Shown piece by piece: positions 33,296 to 42,773 of a DNA stretch of 64,000 nt (the first letter of the stretch is position 1; each line of letters starts with the position of its first letter). The translations under genes and the position numbers were made by a program. The DNA lies in contig NZ_AP023439.1 in assembly GCF_014701095.1 (NCBI RefSeq), forward strand, positions 6,064,001 to 6,128,000. The letters run 5' to 3'. Source of the stretch: Streptomyces tuirus (GTDB lineage Bacteria > Actinomycetota > Actinomycetes > Streptomycetales > Streptomycetaceae). The notes below the pieces were generated by a model. It worked only from the letters and a program-made list of their open reading frames with translations. It was not told the DNA's origin and ran no database searches.

Positions 33296-34207
33296 TCACG
33301 CCGCTTTCAGGGCCTGCGCGATGTCGGCGATGCCCTCCGGCCCCACCCGGCAGCAACCGCCGATCAGCCGGGCTCCCGCCTGCTGCCAGCCCGTCACCTG
33401 GCCGGCGGTGAAGGTGGAGCGGCCGGCCCAGGCACGCGCCTCGGCGTCCCAGGTCTCGCCGCTGTTGGGATAGACGACGACCGGTTTGCCGGTGACCCGC
33501 GCGGCCGTCGCCGCCGCGGCCTCCACGTCCTGCGGGGCACAGCAGTTCACCCCCACCGCGATCACCTCGTCCGCCTCCGCGGCCAGGGCGAAGGCCTCCT
33601 CCAGCGGCTGCCCGGCCCGTGTGCGGCCACCGGCGACCGAGTACGTCAGCCAGGCCGGCACCCCGAGTCCGCGCACCGCCCGCAGCAGGGCCGCGGCCTC
33701 GTCGGCGTCCGGGACGGTCTCCAGCGCCAGGACGTCGGGCCGGGCCTCGGCCAGCACCTCCAGGCGCGGCCGGTGGAAACGTTCCAGCTCGTCCACGCTC
33801 AGCCCGTAGCGGCCCCGGTACTCCGAGCCGTCCGCGAGCATCGCCCCGTACGGACCGGCCGACGCCGCCACCCACAGGGGCCGCGCGACGCCCGCCCGCC
33901 GGGCCGCCTCCCGGGCCGACTCCACACTCAGCGCCATGAGTCCGGCCGCCCGGCCACGGCTGATCCCGCGCTTGGCGAACCCCTCGAACGTCGCCTGGTA
34001 GCTGGCGGTGATCGCCACATCCGCCCCCGCCCGGAAGTAGGCGAGGTGCGCCTCGGTCACCGCCTCCGGCTGCTCGGCGAGCAACCGCGCCGACCACAGC
34101 TCGTCGGTCAGGTCGTGCCCGGCCGACTCGAGCTGGTTGGACATGCCGCCGTCGAGGACGACCGTCCCGGCGGCGAGGGCCTCGGCGAGGGAGAGGGTGC
34201 TGGTCAT
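33296..34207 (-). CDS. mmuM: Homocysteine S-methyltransferase
   Basis: 303 residues of the Hcy-binding methyltransferase family. The zinc site is visible: Cys in GVNCCAPQ and the Cys pair in IGGCCRVGPEGI; the opening TVVLDGGMSNQLESAGHDL is characteristic. It transfers a methyl group from S-methylmethionine (or SAM) to homocysteine, giving methionine. The start is ATG 34207, with TACCGT 7 bases upstream and no ribosome site (leaderless pattern). Divergent from the kinase gene. Not obviously linked to the cys operon 18 kb away. Confidence 0.92.
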   Translation of the reverse strand: MTSTLSLAEALAAGTVVLDGGMSNQLESAGHDLTDELWSARLLAEQPEAVTEAHLAYFRAGADVAITASYQATFEGFAKRGISRGRAAGLMALSVESAREAARRAGVARPLWVAASAGPYGAMLADGSEYRGRYGLSVDELERFHRPRLEVLAEARPDVLALETVPDADEAAALLRAVRGLGVPAWLTYSVAGGRTRAGQPLEEAFALAAEADEVIAVGVNCCAPQDVEAAAATAARVTGKPVVVYPNSGETWDAEARAWAGRSTFTAGQVTGWQQAGARLIGGCCRVGPEGIADIAQALKAA

Positions 34208-34310
34208 GCCACCGACGGTAGTCGAGAACCGGCGGCGGACCCCGGCCGAGTGTGTCCAGTGGCTGCGGGGACGCAAGGACACGGCGGAGGCGGCGGCATA
34301 GCATCGGGGG

Positions 34311-35429
34311 ATGCCCGAGGTCGCTGCAGCGCAAGCCGAAGTACGTGAGGTCCTTGGAGTCCCCGCGGCCAGGGCGGTGTTCGAGCCGCTCACCCACAAT
34401 CCGTGGAACGGCGTCACGGCCGGGGTGTGGCGGGTCACCGGCGGCGACCGCTCGGCCGTCCTGAAGGTCCTGACGCGGACCAAGGAGACCGACGTCAGCT
34501 GGTCGGCGTCCAACGATCCGCGCCACTGGAACTTCTGGCGCCGCGAGGCGTACGTCTACGGCTCCGGCCTCGCCCAGGTCTGGCAGCGGCACGGCATCCG
34601 CGCACCCCGGCTCCTGGAGTGCGCCGAACGCCCCGACGGAGACGTGGCGTTGTGGCTGGAGGACGTGCCGGGCGGACCCGCCACCGTCTGGCCCCTGGCC
34701 CGTCACGTCGACCACGCACACCGCCTGGGCGTCGCCCAGGGCACGGTGGGCGCTGGGCAGGACGCCGCGTGGCTCTCGCGGCGCTTCCTGCGGGACTACA
34801 CGGCGGGAAAGACCACGGGCGAGGCCCTGCTCGACACCGACGAGGCGTGGCAACACCCCCTGGTCCGACGGCACTTCCCGCCCGGCCTGCGCGAGGACAT
34901 GGTCCGCCTCCACCACGACCGCGAATGGTTCCTCACGGTCATGGAGTCGCTGCCCCGCACCTTCTGCCACCTCGACCAGTGGCCGGCGAACCTCCGCTCG
35001 GACGGCCCCGGCGCGGGCGTCCTGCTCGACTGGGCGTTCACCGGCGACGGCGCACTCGGCGAGGACCTCGGCGCCTACCTCCCGGACTGCGTGTTCGACC
35101 TGTTCGTCCCCGCCGCCGACCTGCCGGGCCTGGCCAAGGCGGCCTACGACGCCTATGTGCAGGGACTGCGCGAGAGCGGCTGGCGCGGCGACGAAGCCCT
35201 CGTACGGCTCGGCGTGTGCGCCTCCGCGGTCAAGTACGACTGGCTCACGGCACTGATGCTGGCGCGGGCGGACGAGCAGCCGGTGGCCTACGGCGGCGAG
35301 GGCACCGTCTCGGCCGAACTCCGCTACCGGGAACGGGGAACGGCCCTCGCGTTCCTGGCCGAATGGGCGGCCGAGGCCCGACTGCTGGCTCCCCGGCTCG
35401 GGTTCCCGGAAGCCCCCACCGGCCGCTGA
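34311..35429 (+). CDS. Aminoglycoside phosphotransferase-like kinase
   Basis: 372 residues of the APH/choline kinase-like fold. The catalytic loop is TFCHLDQWPANLRSD (Brenner motif H-x-D-x4-N) and the metal-binding motif is LLDWAFTGDGALGEDLGAYL. The N-terminal ATP-binding lobe includes SAVLKVLTR. Substrate is unknown; it could be a sugar, choline-like compound or antibiotic, and context does not decide. ATG 34311 has TAGCAT 6 bases upstream. The MOSC gene follows after 31 bases in the same direction, so they may form an operon. Confidence 0.82.
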   Translation: MPEVAAAQAEVREVLGVPAARAVFEPLTHNPWNGVTAGVWRVTGGDRSAVLKVLTRTKETDVSWSASNDPRHWNFWRREAYVYGSGLAQVWQRHGIRAPRLLECAERPDGDVALWLEDVPGGPATVWPLARHVDHAHRLGVAQGTVGAGQDAAWLSRRFLRDYTAGKTTGEALLDTDEAWQHPLVRRHFPPGLREDMVRLHHDREWFLTVMESLPRTFCHLDQWPANLRSDGPGAGVLLDWAFTGDGALGEDLGAYLPDCVFDLFVPAADLPGLAKAAYDAYVQGLRESGWRGDEALVRLGVCASAVKYDWLTALMLARADEQPVAYGGEGTVSAELRYRERGTALAFLAEWAAEARLLAPRLGFPEAPTGR

Positions 35430-35460
35430 ACCGCCGCACCGCCGTACGGAACGGAAGGTC

Positions 35461-36288
35461 ATGGCACGAGTCGTCGCGTTGTCGTACTACCCGGTCAAGG
35501 GCTGCGCCGGTACGTCGGTGCGCGAGGCGCTGCTGACCCCGGCGGGACTGGCGCACGACCGCAGCTTCATGGTGGTGAGCGAGGAGGGCGTGTACCGGAC
35601 GCAGCGCCGCGATCCTCTGCTGGCCGTCATCCGCCCCCTCATCACCCCCGACGGCGGCCACCTCACCCTGACCGCGCCCGAGGCCGGGCCTCTCCACCTC
35701 CGGGTGGACACCTCCGGTACCCGGCAGAAGGTGGACCTGTTCGGAACAGCTCACCAGGGCATCGACCAGGGCGACGAGGCAGCGGACTGGCTCTCGGACC
35801 TGCTCGGCGTACCGAGCCGGCTGGTACGGACCCCGCCGGAACACCACCGCGTGACCGACGGCCTGACACCCGGCACCTCCGGCTACGCCGACAGCTGCGC
35901 GCTGCACGTCCTGTCCCGCTCCACCCTCGGCCTCCTCGACACCAGGCTCACCGCCCGCGGCGCCAGCCCTCTCCCCGTCGACCGCTTCCGCCCCAACCTC
36001 GTCGTCGACGGCTGGGACGAACCCCACACGGAGGACCGCGCGCACAGCCTGCGCATCGGCACCACGGAACTGGGCTACGCCAAGCTCGCCATCCGCTGCG
36101 CGGTCACCCTGGTCGACCAGCACGCCGGCACCCGGACGGGCCCGGAGCCCCTGCGCACCCTCGCCGGCTACCGCCGCGCCGCGCAGGGCGGCGTCGCCTT
36201 CGGCACGAAGTACGCGGTGCTCCGGCCCGGCACGGTGGCGTTGGGGGACGAGGTGGAGGTCACGGTGTGGGGCGAGTCCGAGCTGTGA
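35461..36288 (+). CDS. MOSC-domain protein
   Basis: 275 residues. The N-terminal MOSC beta-barrel (ARVVALSYYPVKGCAGTSVREALLTPAGLAHDR) is followed by the MOSC domain with the conserved Cys in YADSCALHVLS and the RFRPNLVVDG block. MOSC proteins bind molybdenum cofactor through a Cys and carry out N-hydroxyl reduction or sulfur transfer. No C-terminal ferredoxin domain is present. GGAAGG lies directly upstream of ATG 35461. Probably co-transcribed with the kinase gene. Confidence 0.9.
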   Translation: MARVVALSYYPVKGCAGTSVREALLTPAGLAHDRSFMVVSEEGVYRTQRRDPLLAVIRPLITPDGGHLTLTAPEAGPLHLRVDTSGTRQKVDLFGTAHQGIDQGDEAADWLSDLLGVPSRLVRTPPEHHRVTDGLTPGTSGYADSCALHVLSRSTLGLLDTRLTARGASPLPVDRFRPNLVVDGWDEPHTEDRAHSLRIGTTELGYAKLAIRCAVTLVDQHAGTRTGPEPLRTLAGYRRAAQGGVAFGTKYAVLRPGTVALGDEVEVTVWGESEL

Positions 36289-36374
36289 GGACCGCCCGTC
36301 ACCGCCGCGCGCGGCCCGCATGCTGCCCATGTCTCCGCCGGTGACAGGAAATCGGCGCTCGCTGTACCCGGAAC

Positions 36375-36458
36375 GAGCCCGGCGGATTGGTCACCGAGCC
36401 CGGCGGATTGGTCACCGAGCCCGGTGAATTCGTCGCCGGGCCGGGCGGGTTCGTCCTG
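36375..36458. repeat. 21-bp tandem repeat, about 4 decaying copies
   Basis: Units at 36375, 36396, 36417 and 36438; the first two are GAGCCCGGCGGATTGGTCAC plus C exactly, and the next two diverge. It lies in the 304-base gap between the MOSC gene and the GH43 gene, which otherwise shows no gene. Confidence 0.75.
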
Positions 36459-36592
36459 TCAGACCCGTTGACCTCCACGTGCCACCCCCTTACCTTTTCG
36501 GCGTTCGTAATGACAGATGGTGTTCGAAATCCCGGACTGTCGCATGTGGCGACGACGCCGTGTGTCCCCCAGTGAGAGGCAGGCCCCACCGC

Positions 36593-37729
36593 ATGAGCCG
36601 CGACCGCGACCACGCTCTGCCCGAACCCCCCAGCCGCAGAATGCTGTTGAGGGGCGCCGCGGCCGCCGGCGCCTTCGCCGCCGTCCCCGCCCTCCCCGGC
36701 GTCGCCGAGGCGGCGTCCCAGGGAGAAGCCGCTGCCGGACCAACCGCTGCCGGACCGACCGCCGGGCACCCGAAGCCGGCCCCCTTCGTGAACCCCCTGG
36801 TCCGCAACCGTGCCGATCCGCACATCAACCGGCACAAGGACGGTTTCTACTACTTCACCGCCACCGCCCCCGAGTACGACCGCATCATCCTGCGCCGCTC
36901 CCGCACCCTGCGCGGCCTCGGCACCGCCGACGAGTCCGTCATCTGGCGCGCCCACGCCACCGGACCCATGGGCGCCCACATCTGGGCGCCCGAGCTGCAC
37001 CGCATCGGCGGCAAGTGGTACATCTACTTCGCCTCCGCCCCCGCCGAGGACGTCTGGGCGATCCGCATATGGGTGCTGGAGAACGCCCACCCCAACCCCT
37101 TCCAGGGCACCTGGGTGGAGAAGGGGCAGATCAAGACGGCGTGGGAAACCTTCTCCCTGGACGCCACGACCTTCACCCACCGGGGCAAGCGCTACCTCGC
37201 CTGGGCCCAGCACGAGCCCGGCCTGGACAACAACACCGGCCTCTTCCTCTCCGAGATGGCCGACCCCTGGACCCTGAAGGGCCCGCAGGTGCGGCTCTCC
37301 ACCCCGGAGTACGACTGGGAGTGCGTCGGCTTCAAGGTCAACGAGGGCCCGTACGTCCTCCAGCGCAACGGCCGCCTCTTCATGACGTACTCGGCCAGCG
37401 CCACGGACTTCAACTACTGCGTGGGCCTGCTGACCGCCGACGCCGGCAGCCACCTCCTGGACCCCCTGAGCTGGACCAAGTCGCCGACCCCGGTCTTCAC
37501 CAGCAACGACACGACCAAGCAGTACGGCCCCGGCCACAACTGCTTCACCGTCGCCGAGGACGGCCGCACCGACGTCCTCGTCTACCACGCCCGCCAGTAC
37601 AAGCACATCAACGGTGACCCGCTGAACGACCCCAACCGCCACACCCGCGTCCAGAAGCTCGGCTGGAAGCGCGACGGCACCCCCGACTTCGGCGTCCCGG
37701 TCGCCGACACGCAGGCGCCAGGCGCATGA
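36593..37729 (+). CDS. Secreted GH43-family glycoside hydrolase (arabinanase/arabinofuranosidase-like)
   Basis: 378 residues with a Tat signal (SRRMLLRGAAAAGAFAAVPAL). The five-bladed GH43 propeller shows the catalytic base Asp75 in NRADPHI, the WAPELHRIGGKWYIYF blade, SLDATTF and the acid Glu251 in FKVNEGPYVL. It resembles streptomycete exo-1,5-alpha-L-arabinofuranosidases of GH43, so it probably releases arabinose from arabinan outside the cell. The frame runs upstream, but ATG 36593 gives a proper Tat signal. The DUF2264 gene follows after a 227-base gap with a hairpin. Confidence 0.85.
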   Translation: MSRDRDHALPEPPSRRMLLRGAAAAGAFAAVPALPGVAEAASQGEAAAGPTAAGPTAGHPKPAPFVNPLVRNRADPHINRHKDGFYYFTATAPEYDRIILRRSRTLRGLGTADESVIWRAHATGPMGAHIWAPELHRIGGKWYIYFASAPAEDVWAIRIWVLENAHPNPFQGTWVEKGQIKTAWETFSLDATTFTHRGKRYLAWAQHEPGLDNNTGLFLSEMADPWTLKGPQVRLSTPEYDWECVGFKVNEGPYVLQRNGRLFMTYSASATDFNYCVGLLTADAGSHLLDPLSWTKSPTPVFTSNDTTKQYGPGHNCFTVAEDGRTDVLVYHARQYKHINGDPLNDPNRHTRVQKLGWKRDGTPDFGVPVADTQAPGA

Positions 37730-37782
37730 CATGAGACGTGCGCACGCCGCCCGGCGTACGGCTCGCAGACGGCGTTCGTCCT

Positions 37783-37814
37783 GCCCGTGCAGGGCCTCTG
37801 CGGCCTGCACGGGC
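37783..37814 (+). terminator. Hairpin after the GH43 gene
   Basis: GCCCGTGCAGG (37783-37793) pairs with 37804-37814 across a 10-base loop, 54 bases after the GH43 stop. No T-run. Confidence 0.5.
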
Positions 37815-37956
37815 CTCGTCCGTGACGAACTCGTCGTCCCGCATCTGGTGCCGGAGGGCTCGGTGCGGGTGGGATGGACCCCTGGGGCGCCCCGACCGGA
37901 ACCGGGGCGCTCCAGGTCTCATCCGTTCCGGCCGGCCCGAGCACGAAAGACACCCG

Positions 37957-39639
37957 ATGCAACTGCCCCGCGCCGACCGCACGACGTCCCCGTTCACCGG
38001 TTACACCCGCGCCCACTGGGAGGCCGCGGCCGACTCCCTGCTCGCCGCGGTCGAGCCGTACGCCACCGAGGACCGCGCGCTGTACCACCTGCCCGGGGAC
38101 CGAGCCAGTTGGTCGGGCCGCCTCTCCGACGGCCTGGAGGGCTACGCCCGCACCCTGCTGCTCGCCGCCTTCCGCCGCGACGAGAAGGCCCTGGAGCGCT
38201 ATGCGACCGGCCTCGCCGCGGGCGTCTCGGGCGTCTGGCCCCGCATCGAGGACCGCGGCCAGCCCCTGGTGGAGGCGGCGTCCGTCGCCCTGGCCCTCCG
38301 CCTCACGCGGGACCTGCTCTGGGACCGCCTGGACGAGGGCGTACGCGGGCGGACGGCCGCCTGGCTGGCCGACGCCCTCACGGCCGAGCCCTTTCCCTGC
38401 AACTGGGAGCTGTTCCCGGTCACCGTGGGCGGCTTCCTCGCCGAAATCGGTCACGAGCCGGACGCCTCCCGGGCGGCGATCGACCGCGGTCTGGAACGCA
38501 TCGAGCAGTGGTACGCCGGCGAGGGCTGGTACACCGACGGCGACGGCCGCACGTACGACTACTACAACGGCTGGGCGATGCACCTCTACCCGGTGCTGCA
38601 CGCCTGGCTGGAGCAGGACGAGCGCCTGCTGGCGCTGTACGGCGACCGCCTCTCCCGGCACCTCTCGGACTACGCCCGCCTGTTCGGCGGCGACGGCGCC
38701 CCCATGCACCAGGGCCGCTCGCTGACCTACCGTTTCGCCACGACGGCCCCGCTGTGGCTGGGCGCGCTGACCGGCCGTACGCCCCTGCCGCCCGGCGAGA
38801 CCCGGCGGCTGGCCTCGGGCGCGCTGAAGTACTTCCTGGACCGGGGCGCGGTGGACGACCGGGGCCTGCTCTCCCTCGGCTGGCACGGCCCCGACGAGTC
38901 CGTCCTCCAGGGCTATTCGGGCCCGGCCTCCCCGTACTGGGCGAGCAAGGGTTTCCTGGGCCTGCTCCTGCCCGCGGACCACGAGGTCTGGACGGCGCCG
39001 GAGGAGGCCGCCCCCGCCGAACGCGCCGACCGCGTCACCCCCGTCGGGCCGCCCAACTGGCTTCTGCAGTCGACCCGTTCCGACGGTGTGGTCCGCCTCC
39101 ACAACCACGGCAGCGAGGACGTCCGCTACGACCCGTACTACACGCGGCTGGCGTACTCCACGGTGACGACGCCCTCGGACGCGTACGACAACAGCGTCCT
39201 GGTCGCCGGCGACCCGGGCCGCACCGGCATCGAACCGCTCGGCGTGGGCGAGGGCTGGGCGGCATCCCGGCACACCGCCGGCGGGGGAGCGCGGGTGACC
39301 AGTGTGGTGCTGGCGCGTGGAGCGGTGGAGGTGCGGGCGCATCTGGTGGAGGGGGCGGCGCCGGGAACGGCGGTCCGGGTGACCGGGTGGAGCGCATCGG
39401 AGGGCGCCCGGGCCGAACTGCTGCCCGCGGTCGGCCTCGACGACGACCTCACGGGTGTCACCACCGGGGACGCCACCCTGTTCGTCGCCCTGGCCCGGCT
39501 CACCGCCGAGGCGGACCCCGCCCCGCTGACGGAAACCGTCGCCGTAACCGCTTCCGGCGAGGGCGAGTTGACGGTTCGCTGGAGCGAGGGGCCGGACGTG
39601 CGGGTCCGGCTGGACGGGGCCGGCGTGCTCGTCGACTGA
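37957..39639 (+). CDS. DUF2264 domain protein
   Basis: 560 residues without a signal peptide. The first 360 residues form the DUF2264 (alpha/alpha toroid-like) domain: ERIEQWYAGEGWYTDGDGRTYDYYNGWAMHLYP, MHQGRSLTYRFATTAPLW and GYSGPASPYWASKGFLGLLLP. A beta-rich C-terminal domain follows. The family is found among carbohydrate genes and is suspected to include hydrolases acting on uronic acid-containing or rhamnose sugars; no reaction is proven to my knowledge. ATG 37957 has only a weak GAAAGA. The GH43 neighbour suggests a role in plant polysaccharide use. Confidence 0.85.
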   Translation: MQLPRADRTTSPFTGYTRAHWEAAADSLLAAVEPYATEDRALYHLPGDRASWSGRLSDGLEGYARTLLLAAFRRDEKALERYATGLAAGVSGVWPRIEDRGQPLVEAASVALALRLTRDLLWDRLDEGVRGRTAAWLADALTAEPFPCNWELFPVTVGGFLAEIGHEPDASRAAIDRGLERIEQWYAGEGWYTDGDGRTYDYYNGWAMHLYPVLHAWLEQDERLLALYGDRLSRHLSDYARLFGGDGAPMHQGRSLTYRFATTAPLWLGALTGRTPLPPGETRRLASGALKYFLDRGAVDDRGLLSLGWHGPDESVLQGYSGPASPYWASKGFLGLLLPADHEVWTAPEEAAPAERADRVTPVGPPNWLLQSTRSDGVVRLHNHGSEDVRYDPYYTRLAYSTVTTPSDAYDNSVLVAGDPGRTGIEPLGVGEGWAASRHTAGGGARVTSVVLARGAVEVRAHLVEGAAPGTAVRVTGWSASEGARAELLPAVGLDDDLTGVTTGDATLFVALARLTAEADPAPLTETVAVTASGEGELTVRWSEGPDVRVRLDGAGVLVD

Positions 39640-39701
39640 GGCCCGCGACCCAACCGCTCTCTTCGGTCCGCGCCGAAGCGAGCGGGGCCTAGCGTGGCGG
39701 C

Positions 39702-40523
39702 ATGACCACAGACCCGCAGCGGAAGACCTCCGGCCCGGCGGCAGCCGCCACCGCCTTCGCCGGCCTGCACCACGCCGGGGAGCCCCTGCTCCTGCCCAAC
39801 GCCTGGGACCATGCGTCCGCCCGGGCCCTCGCGGGGCAGGGGTTCCGCGCGGTCGGGACGACGAGCCTGGGCGTCGCCGCGGCCGCCGGTCTGCCCGACG
39901 GGGCGGCGGCGACCCGGGAGGAGACGCTGCGGCTGGCCATGGCCCTGGGGTCCGGGCCGTTCCTGCTGTCCGTCGACGCGGAGGGCGGATTCAGCGACGA
40001 CCCGGACGAGGTCGCGCAGTTCGCACGGGAGCTGTACGCCGTCGGAGCCGTCGGCATCAACCTCGAGGACGGCCTCGGACCGGCCGCCCGCCACGCTGCG
40101 AAGATCGCGGCGGTCAAGCGGGCCGCTCCCGGCCTGTTCGTCAACGCCCGAACCGACACCCACTGGCTGGGCGACGGCGACGGCACCCTCGCACGCCTGG
40201 ACGCCTACCGGCAGGCGGGCGCGGACGGGGTGTTCGTACCCGGCCTCACCGACCTGCGCGCCATCGAGGCCCTGGTGCGCCACCTGGACGTGCCCCTCAA
40301 CGTCCTCTACTCACCCGGCGGCCCGGCCGTCCGGCATCTCGCCGACGTCGGCGTACGCCGCGTCAGCCTCGGCTCGCTGCTGTACCGGCGAGCGCTGGGC
40401 GCGGCCCTGGAGGCGGTGGCGGACCTGCGTGCGGGCCGCACACCGACGGGCCCGACACCGTCGTACGACGAGGTGGCGGGATGGGCCGCGCCAGGTCGCG
40501 GGCCCGGCCCGGTGCTGCCGTAG
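39702..40523 (+). CDS. Isocitrate lyase/PEP mutase family protein
   Basis: 273 residues of the PEP mutase/ICL TIM barrel: LLLPNAWDHASARALAGQGFRAVGTTSLGVAAAAG, LLSVDAEGGFSDDP (metal-binding Asp-Ala-Glu), GINLEDG, FVNARTDTHW and RVSLGSLLYRRAL. The KKCGH of true isocitrate lyases is absent, so it may be an oxaloacetate decarboxylase-like or carboxyphosphoenolpyruvate-type enzyme; the reaction is unassigned. ATG 39702 has TAGCGT exactly 6 bases upstream, the leaderless pattern. Converges on the TetR gene. Confidence 0.88.
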   Translation: MTTDPQRKTSGPAAAATAFAGLHHAGEPLLLPNAWDHASARALAGQGFRAVGTTSLGVAAAAGLPDGAAATREETLRLAMALGSGPFLLSVDAEGGFSDDPDEVAQFARELYAVGAVGINLEDGLGPAARHAAKIAAVKRAAPGLFVNARTDTHWLGDGDGTLARLDAYRQAGADGVFVPGLTDLRAIEALVRHLDVPLNVLYSPGGPAVRHLADVGVRRVSLGSLLYRRALGAALEAVADLRAGRTPTGPTPSYDEVAGWAAPGRGPGPVLP

Positions 40524-40549
40524 TTTCCGATCGTTGCCCGGGCGCGTGT

Positions 40550-41140
40550 TCAGCCATCGGATGTTCTCTTCTCGCTGGGCCAGTTCCGCAGCAGTACGTG
40601 CAGGGCGTCGATCGCCCTGTCCCAGGAGACCTGCACGTCACGGGGCGCGCCGAAGGCGCCGCTGGACTCCAGGGCGCAGTAGCCGTGGAAGGTGCTGCGC
40701 AGCAGGCGCACGGCGTCGGTGAGGTCGGGTTCCTCCAGGCCGTAGGCGCGGAGCATGCCGTAGGTGACGTCGGCGGTGCGGCGCACCGCGGGGGAGTCGG
40801 TGACGATCTCCGGGTCGATCCGGAGCTGTGTCGCCGCGTAACGGCCCGGGTGCTCCAGGGCGTAGGTCCGGTAGGCGGCGGCGAAGGCGGCCAGCGTGTC
40901 CCTGCCGGGCGCCCGTCCCTCGACGGCCTCCGCGATCCGGTCGATCATCTCGCCACCGGCGAGGAGGGCCATCCGGATCCGCAGGTCCCGCAGACTCCGG
41001 ACGTGGGTGTACAGACTCGCGTCCTTCACCCCGAAGCGACGGGCCAGGGCGGAGAGGGTGACGCCCTCGAACCCGGCCTCGTCGGCGAGGTCGGCCGCGG
41101 CCGCGACGAGGCGCTCGGGGGTGAGACCGGCTCTGGGCAT
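40550..41140 (-). CDS. TetR-family regulator (TetR_C WHG type)
   Basis: 196 residues. The N-terminal helix-turn-helix (LVAAAADLADEAGFEGVTLSALARRFGVKDASLYTHVRSLRDLR) is followed by an all-helical ligand domain with LRSTFHGYCALESSGAFG, typical of the WHG C-terminal family. It probably represses a nearby gene in response to a small molecule; the target is not evident. ATG 41140 has no ribosome site and no clear promoter box. A 14-bp repeat array lies about 100 bases upstream. Confidence 0.85.
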   Translation of the reverse strand: MPRAGLTPERLVAAAADLADEAGFEGVTLSALARRFGVKDASLYTHVRSLRDLRIRMALLAGGEMIDRIAEAVEGRAPGRDTLAAFAAAYRTYALEHPGRYAATQLRIDPEIVTDSPAVRRTADVTYGMLRAYGLEEPDLTDAVRLLRSTFHGYCALESSGAFGAPRDVQVSWDRAIDALHVLLRNWPSEKRTSDG

Positions 41141-41237
41141 GGGGGGTTCGGGGTCACCTCTCGAAGAGGGGCCGGGTCGTCGGTGAGGCCCCACGGGAGC
41201 TGGGAGCGATCGTAGCCGCCGGTGAGGGCGTGCGGAC

Positions 41238-41307
41238 GTCACACCCCACCGGTCACACCTCACCGGTCACGCCCCACCGGTCACGCCGCACGGGTCCTGC
41301 CCCACGC
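41238..41307. repeat. 14-bp tandem repeat, 4 clear and 1 decayed copies
   Basis: Units of the form GTCACRCCYCACCG start at 41238, 41252, 41266, 41280 and 41294. The array fills the gap between the stop of the EEP-jacalin gene and the TetR start. Confidence 0.8.
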
Positions 41308-41318
41308 GTCACACCCGC

Positions 41319-42764
41319 TCAGCGGATCGGCGCGTACACCACCCCCAGCTTGTCCAGCTCGTCGCCCGCGCGGCCCGTGAAGCCCACGATCTGCCGGCCG
41401 GAGGGGGCCGTGAAGGTCTGCGCGTCGGACGTGGCCGTGCCCGCGGACAGGGTGCGGTCGCGGTCCGTCGTGAACGACGCCGAGAACAGACGTGTACGCC
41501 CGTCCTTCTGACCCCGAGTCAGCTTCACCGAGGTGAGGTGTTCACCCGCGGCCAGGGTCAGGGACGTCGCGGTGCCGCCCGTGCCGCCGTGGGTGAGGGT
41601 CGGGCCGCCGTCGTGGGTGAGGGACACGGCGTCCAGGCGGGCGCCGCCGCGCAGGGTGAGCGTGCGCGGGGACGGGACGGACGGCAGGTCGTCCGCGTCG
41701 TTGAAGGCCGTGCCGTGCGGGCCGCCGAAGAAGTCGCTGGCGCGCAGCGACGGGTCGAGCGTGTAGGAGAAGTCGACCGCGTGCGGGAAGTGGTCGGAGA
41801 GGTTGCCGCCGGCCGGGTCCAGGAAGGACGCCCAGGCGTTGCTGTAACGGGTCGCGTTCAGGCTCAGCAGCCTGCTGCCGCGGTAGAGGACCTTGTCCAC
41901 GACCTCGCAGTCGTCCGGCGGTGCCGTGGTGGGGCAGAGGAGCGCGCCGCCGCCCTGGGCCGGGGGCGTCCCGCCCTTCACACGCTGGACCCATGCGTCG
42001 GTCAGGCCGTTCTCGCTCACGAGCGTGCGGATGTTGTCGCCGGAGCGCGTGTACCGCGTGTTCGTGTCGCCCATGACGATCACCGCGTTGCCGGACGAGT
42101 TCGCTTGGATGAAGCCGGAGAGCTGCTCGACGTTGGCGCGGCGGGCGGCGAGCGCGTCGTCGGTGTCGTCCGCGTTGGTGTGCACGTTGTAGAGGTCCAG
42201 GAAGACACCCTCGGCGAGCCGGACCCGCGCCACGGAGAACCCCTTCGGGGTGAGGCAGTTGGTGCCGGTGCACTTGTTCCACTTCACGCGCTGGAAGTCC
42301 TCGAAGGGATGGTCCGAGAGCGTGTTGAGGCCGTCTCCGAACGGGACGCCGCCGCTGGTCGCGGTGCGGTGGGCGTGGTCGTCGCCCGCGTACAGGGCGG
42401 CGTGATAGTTGAAGTCCTCCTGCACGTTGACGATGTCGTACGCCCCGAGGCGCGGCGAGATCAGCGGTGTGTTCTTCGCCGGGTTGCCGGAGCTCAGGCC
42501 CTCGGGGAGCCCTGCGATGTTGTAGGTGAGGACGCTGAAGGAGCCGGACTCCGCGGCGACGGCGGGTGTCGCGCCGGTGGCGGCCGGGCCCGTGACGGCC
42601 AGGACGGCGGCCACGACAGGGAAGCCGAGGCGGCGGACGGTGGTGCGGAAGGTACGGGACAGCCCGCGGACCTCGATGGCGACACTCAACCGACCCACCA
42701 ACTCCCTTGAGGTGAACACAGCGGCGGCCGGCCGGCACAAGGGCCGACCGGCGGCGGAGGACAT
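41319..42764 (-). CDS. Secreted endonuclease/exonuclease/phosphatase-fold protein with jacalin-like lectin tail
   Basis: 481 residues. A signal segment (VRRLGFPVVAAVLAVTGPAATGATPAVAA) precedes an EEP domain with VLTYNIAGLPEG, VNVQEDFN, VIVMGDTNTR and NLSDHFPHA, as in bacterial sphingomyelinase C and DNase I-like enzymes. The last 130 residues (TLRGGARLDAVSLTHDGG, THGGTGG, TRGQKDGRTRLFS, IVGFTGRAGDELDKLGVVYAPI) form a jacalin-like sugar-binding domain. ATG 42764 follows the lacZ stop by 10 bases with GAAGG in between. A TTG at 42689 after AGGGAG would shorten the basic leader and is a real alternative. Confidence 0.82.
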   Translation of the reverse strand: MSSAAGRPLCRPAAAVFTSRELVGRLSVAIEVRGLSRTFRTTVRRLGFPVVAAVLAVTGPAATGATPAVAAESGSFSVLTYNIAGLPEGLSSGNPAKNTPLISPRLGAYDIVNVQEDFNYHAALYAGDDHAHRTATSGGVPFGDGLNTLSDHPFEDFQRVKWNKCTGTNCLTPKGFSVARVRLAEGVFLDLYNVHTNADDTDDALAARRANVEQLSGFIQANSSGNAVIVMGDTNTRYTRSGDNIRTLVSENGLTDAWVQRVKGGTPPAQGGGALLCPTTAPPDDCEVVDKVLYRGSRLLSLNATRYSNAWASFLDPAGGNLSDHFPHAVDFSYTLDPSLRASDFFGGPHGTAFNDADDLPSVPSPRTLTLRGGARLDAVSLTHDGGPTLTHGGTGGTATSLTLAAGEHLTSVKLTRGQKDGRTRLFSASFTTDRDRTLSAGTATSDAQTFTAPSGRQIVGFTGRAGDELDKLGVVYAPIR

Positions 42765-42773
42765 TCGTCCTTC

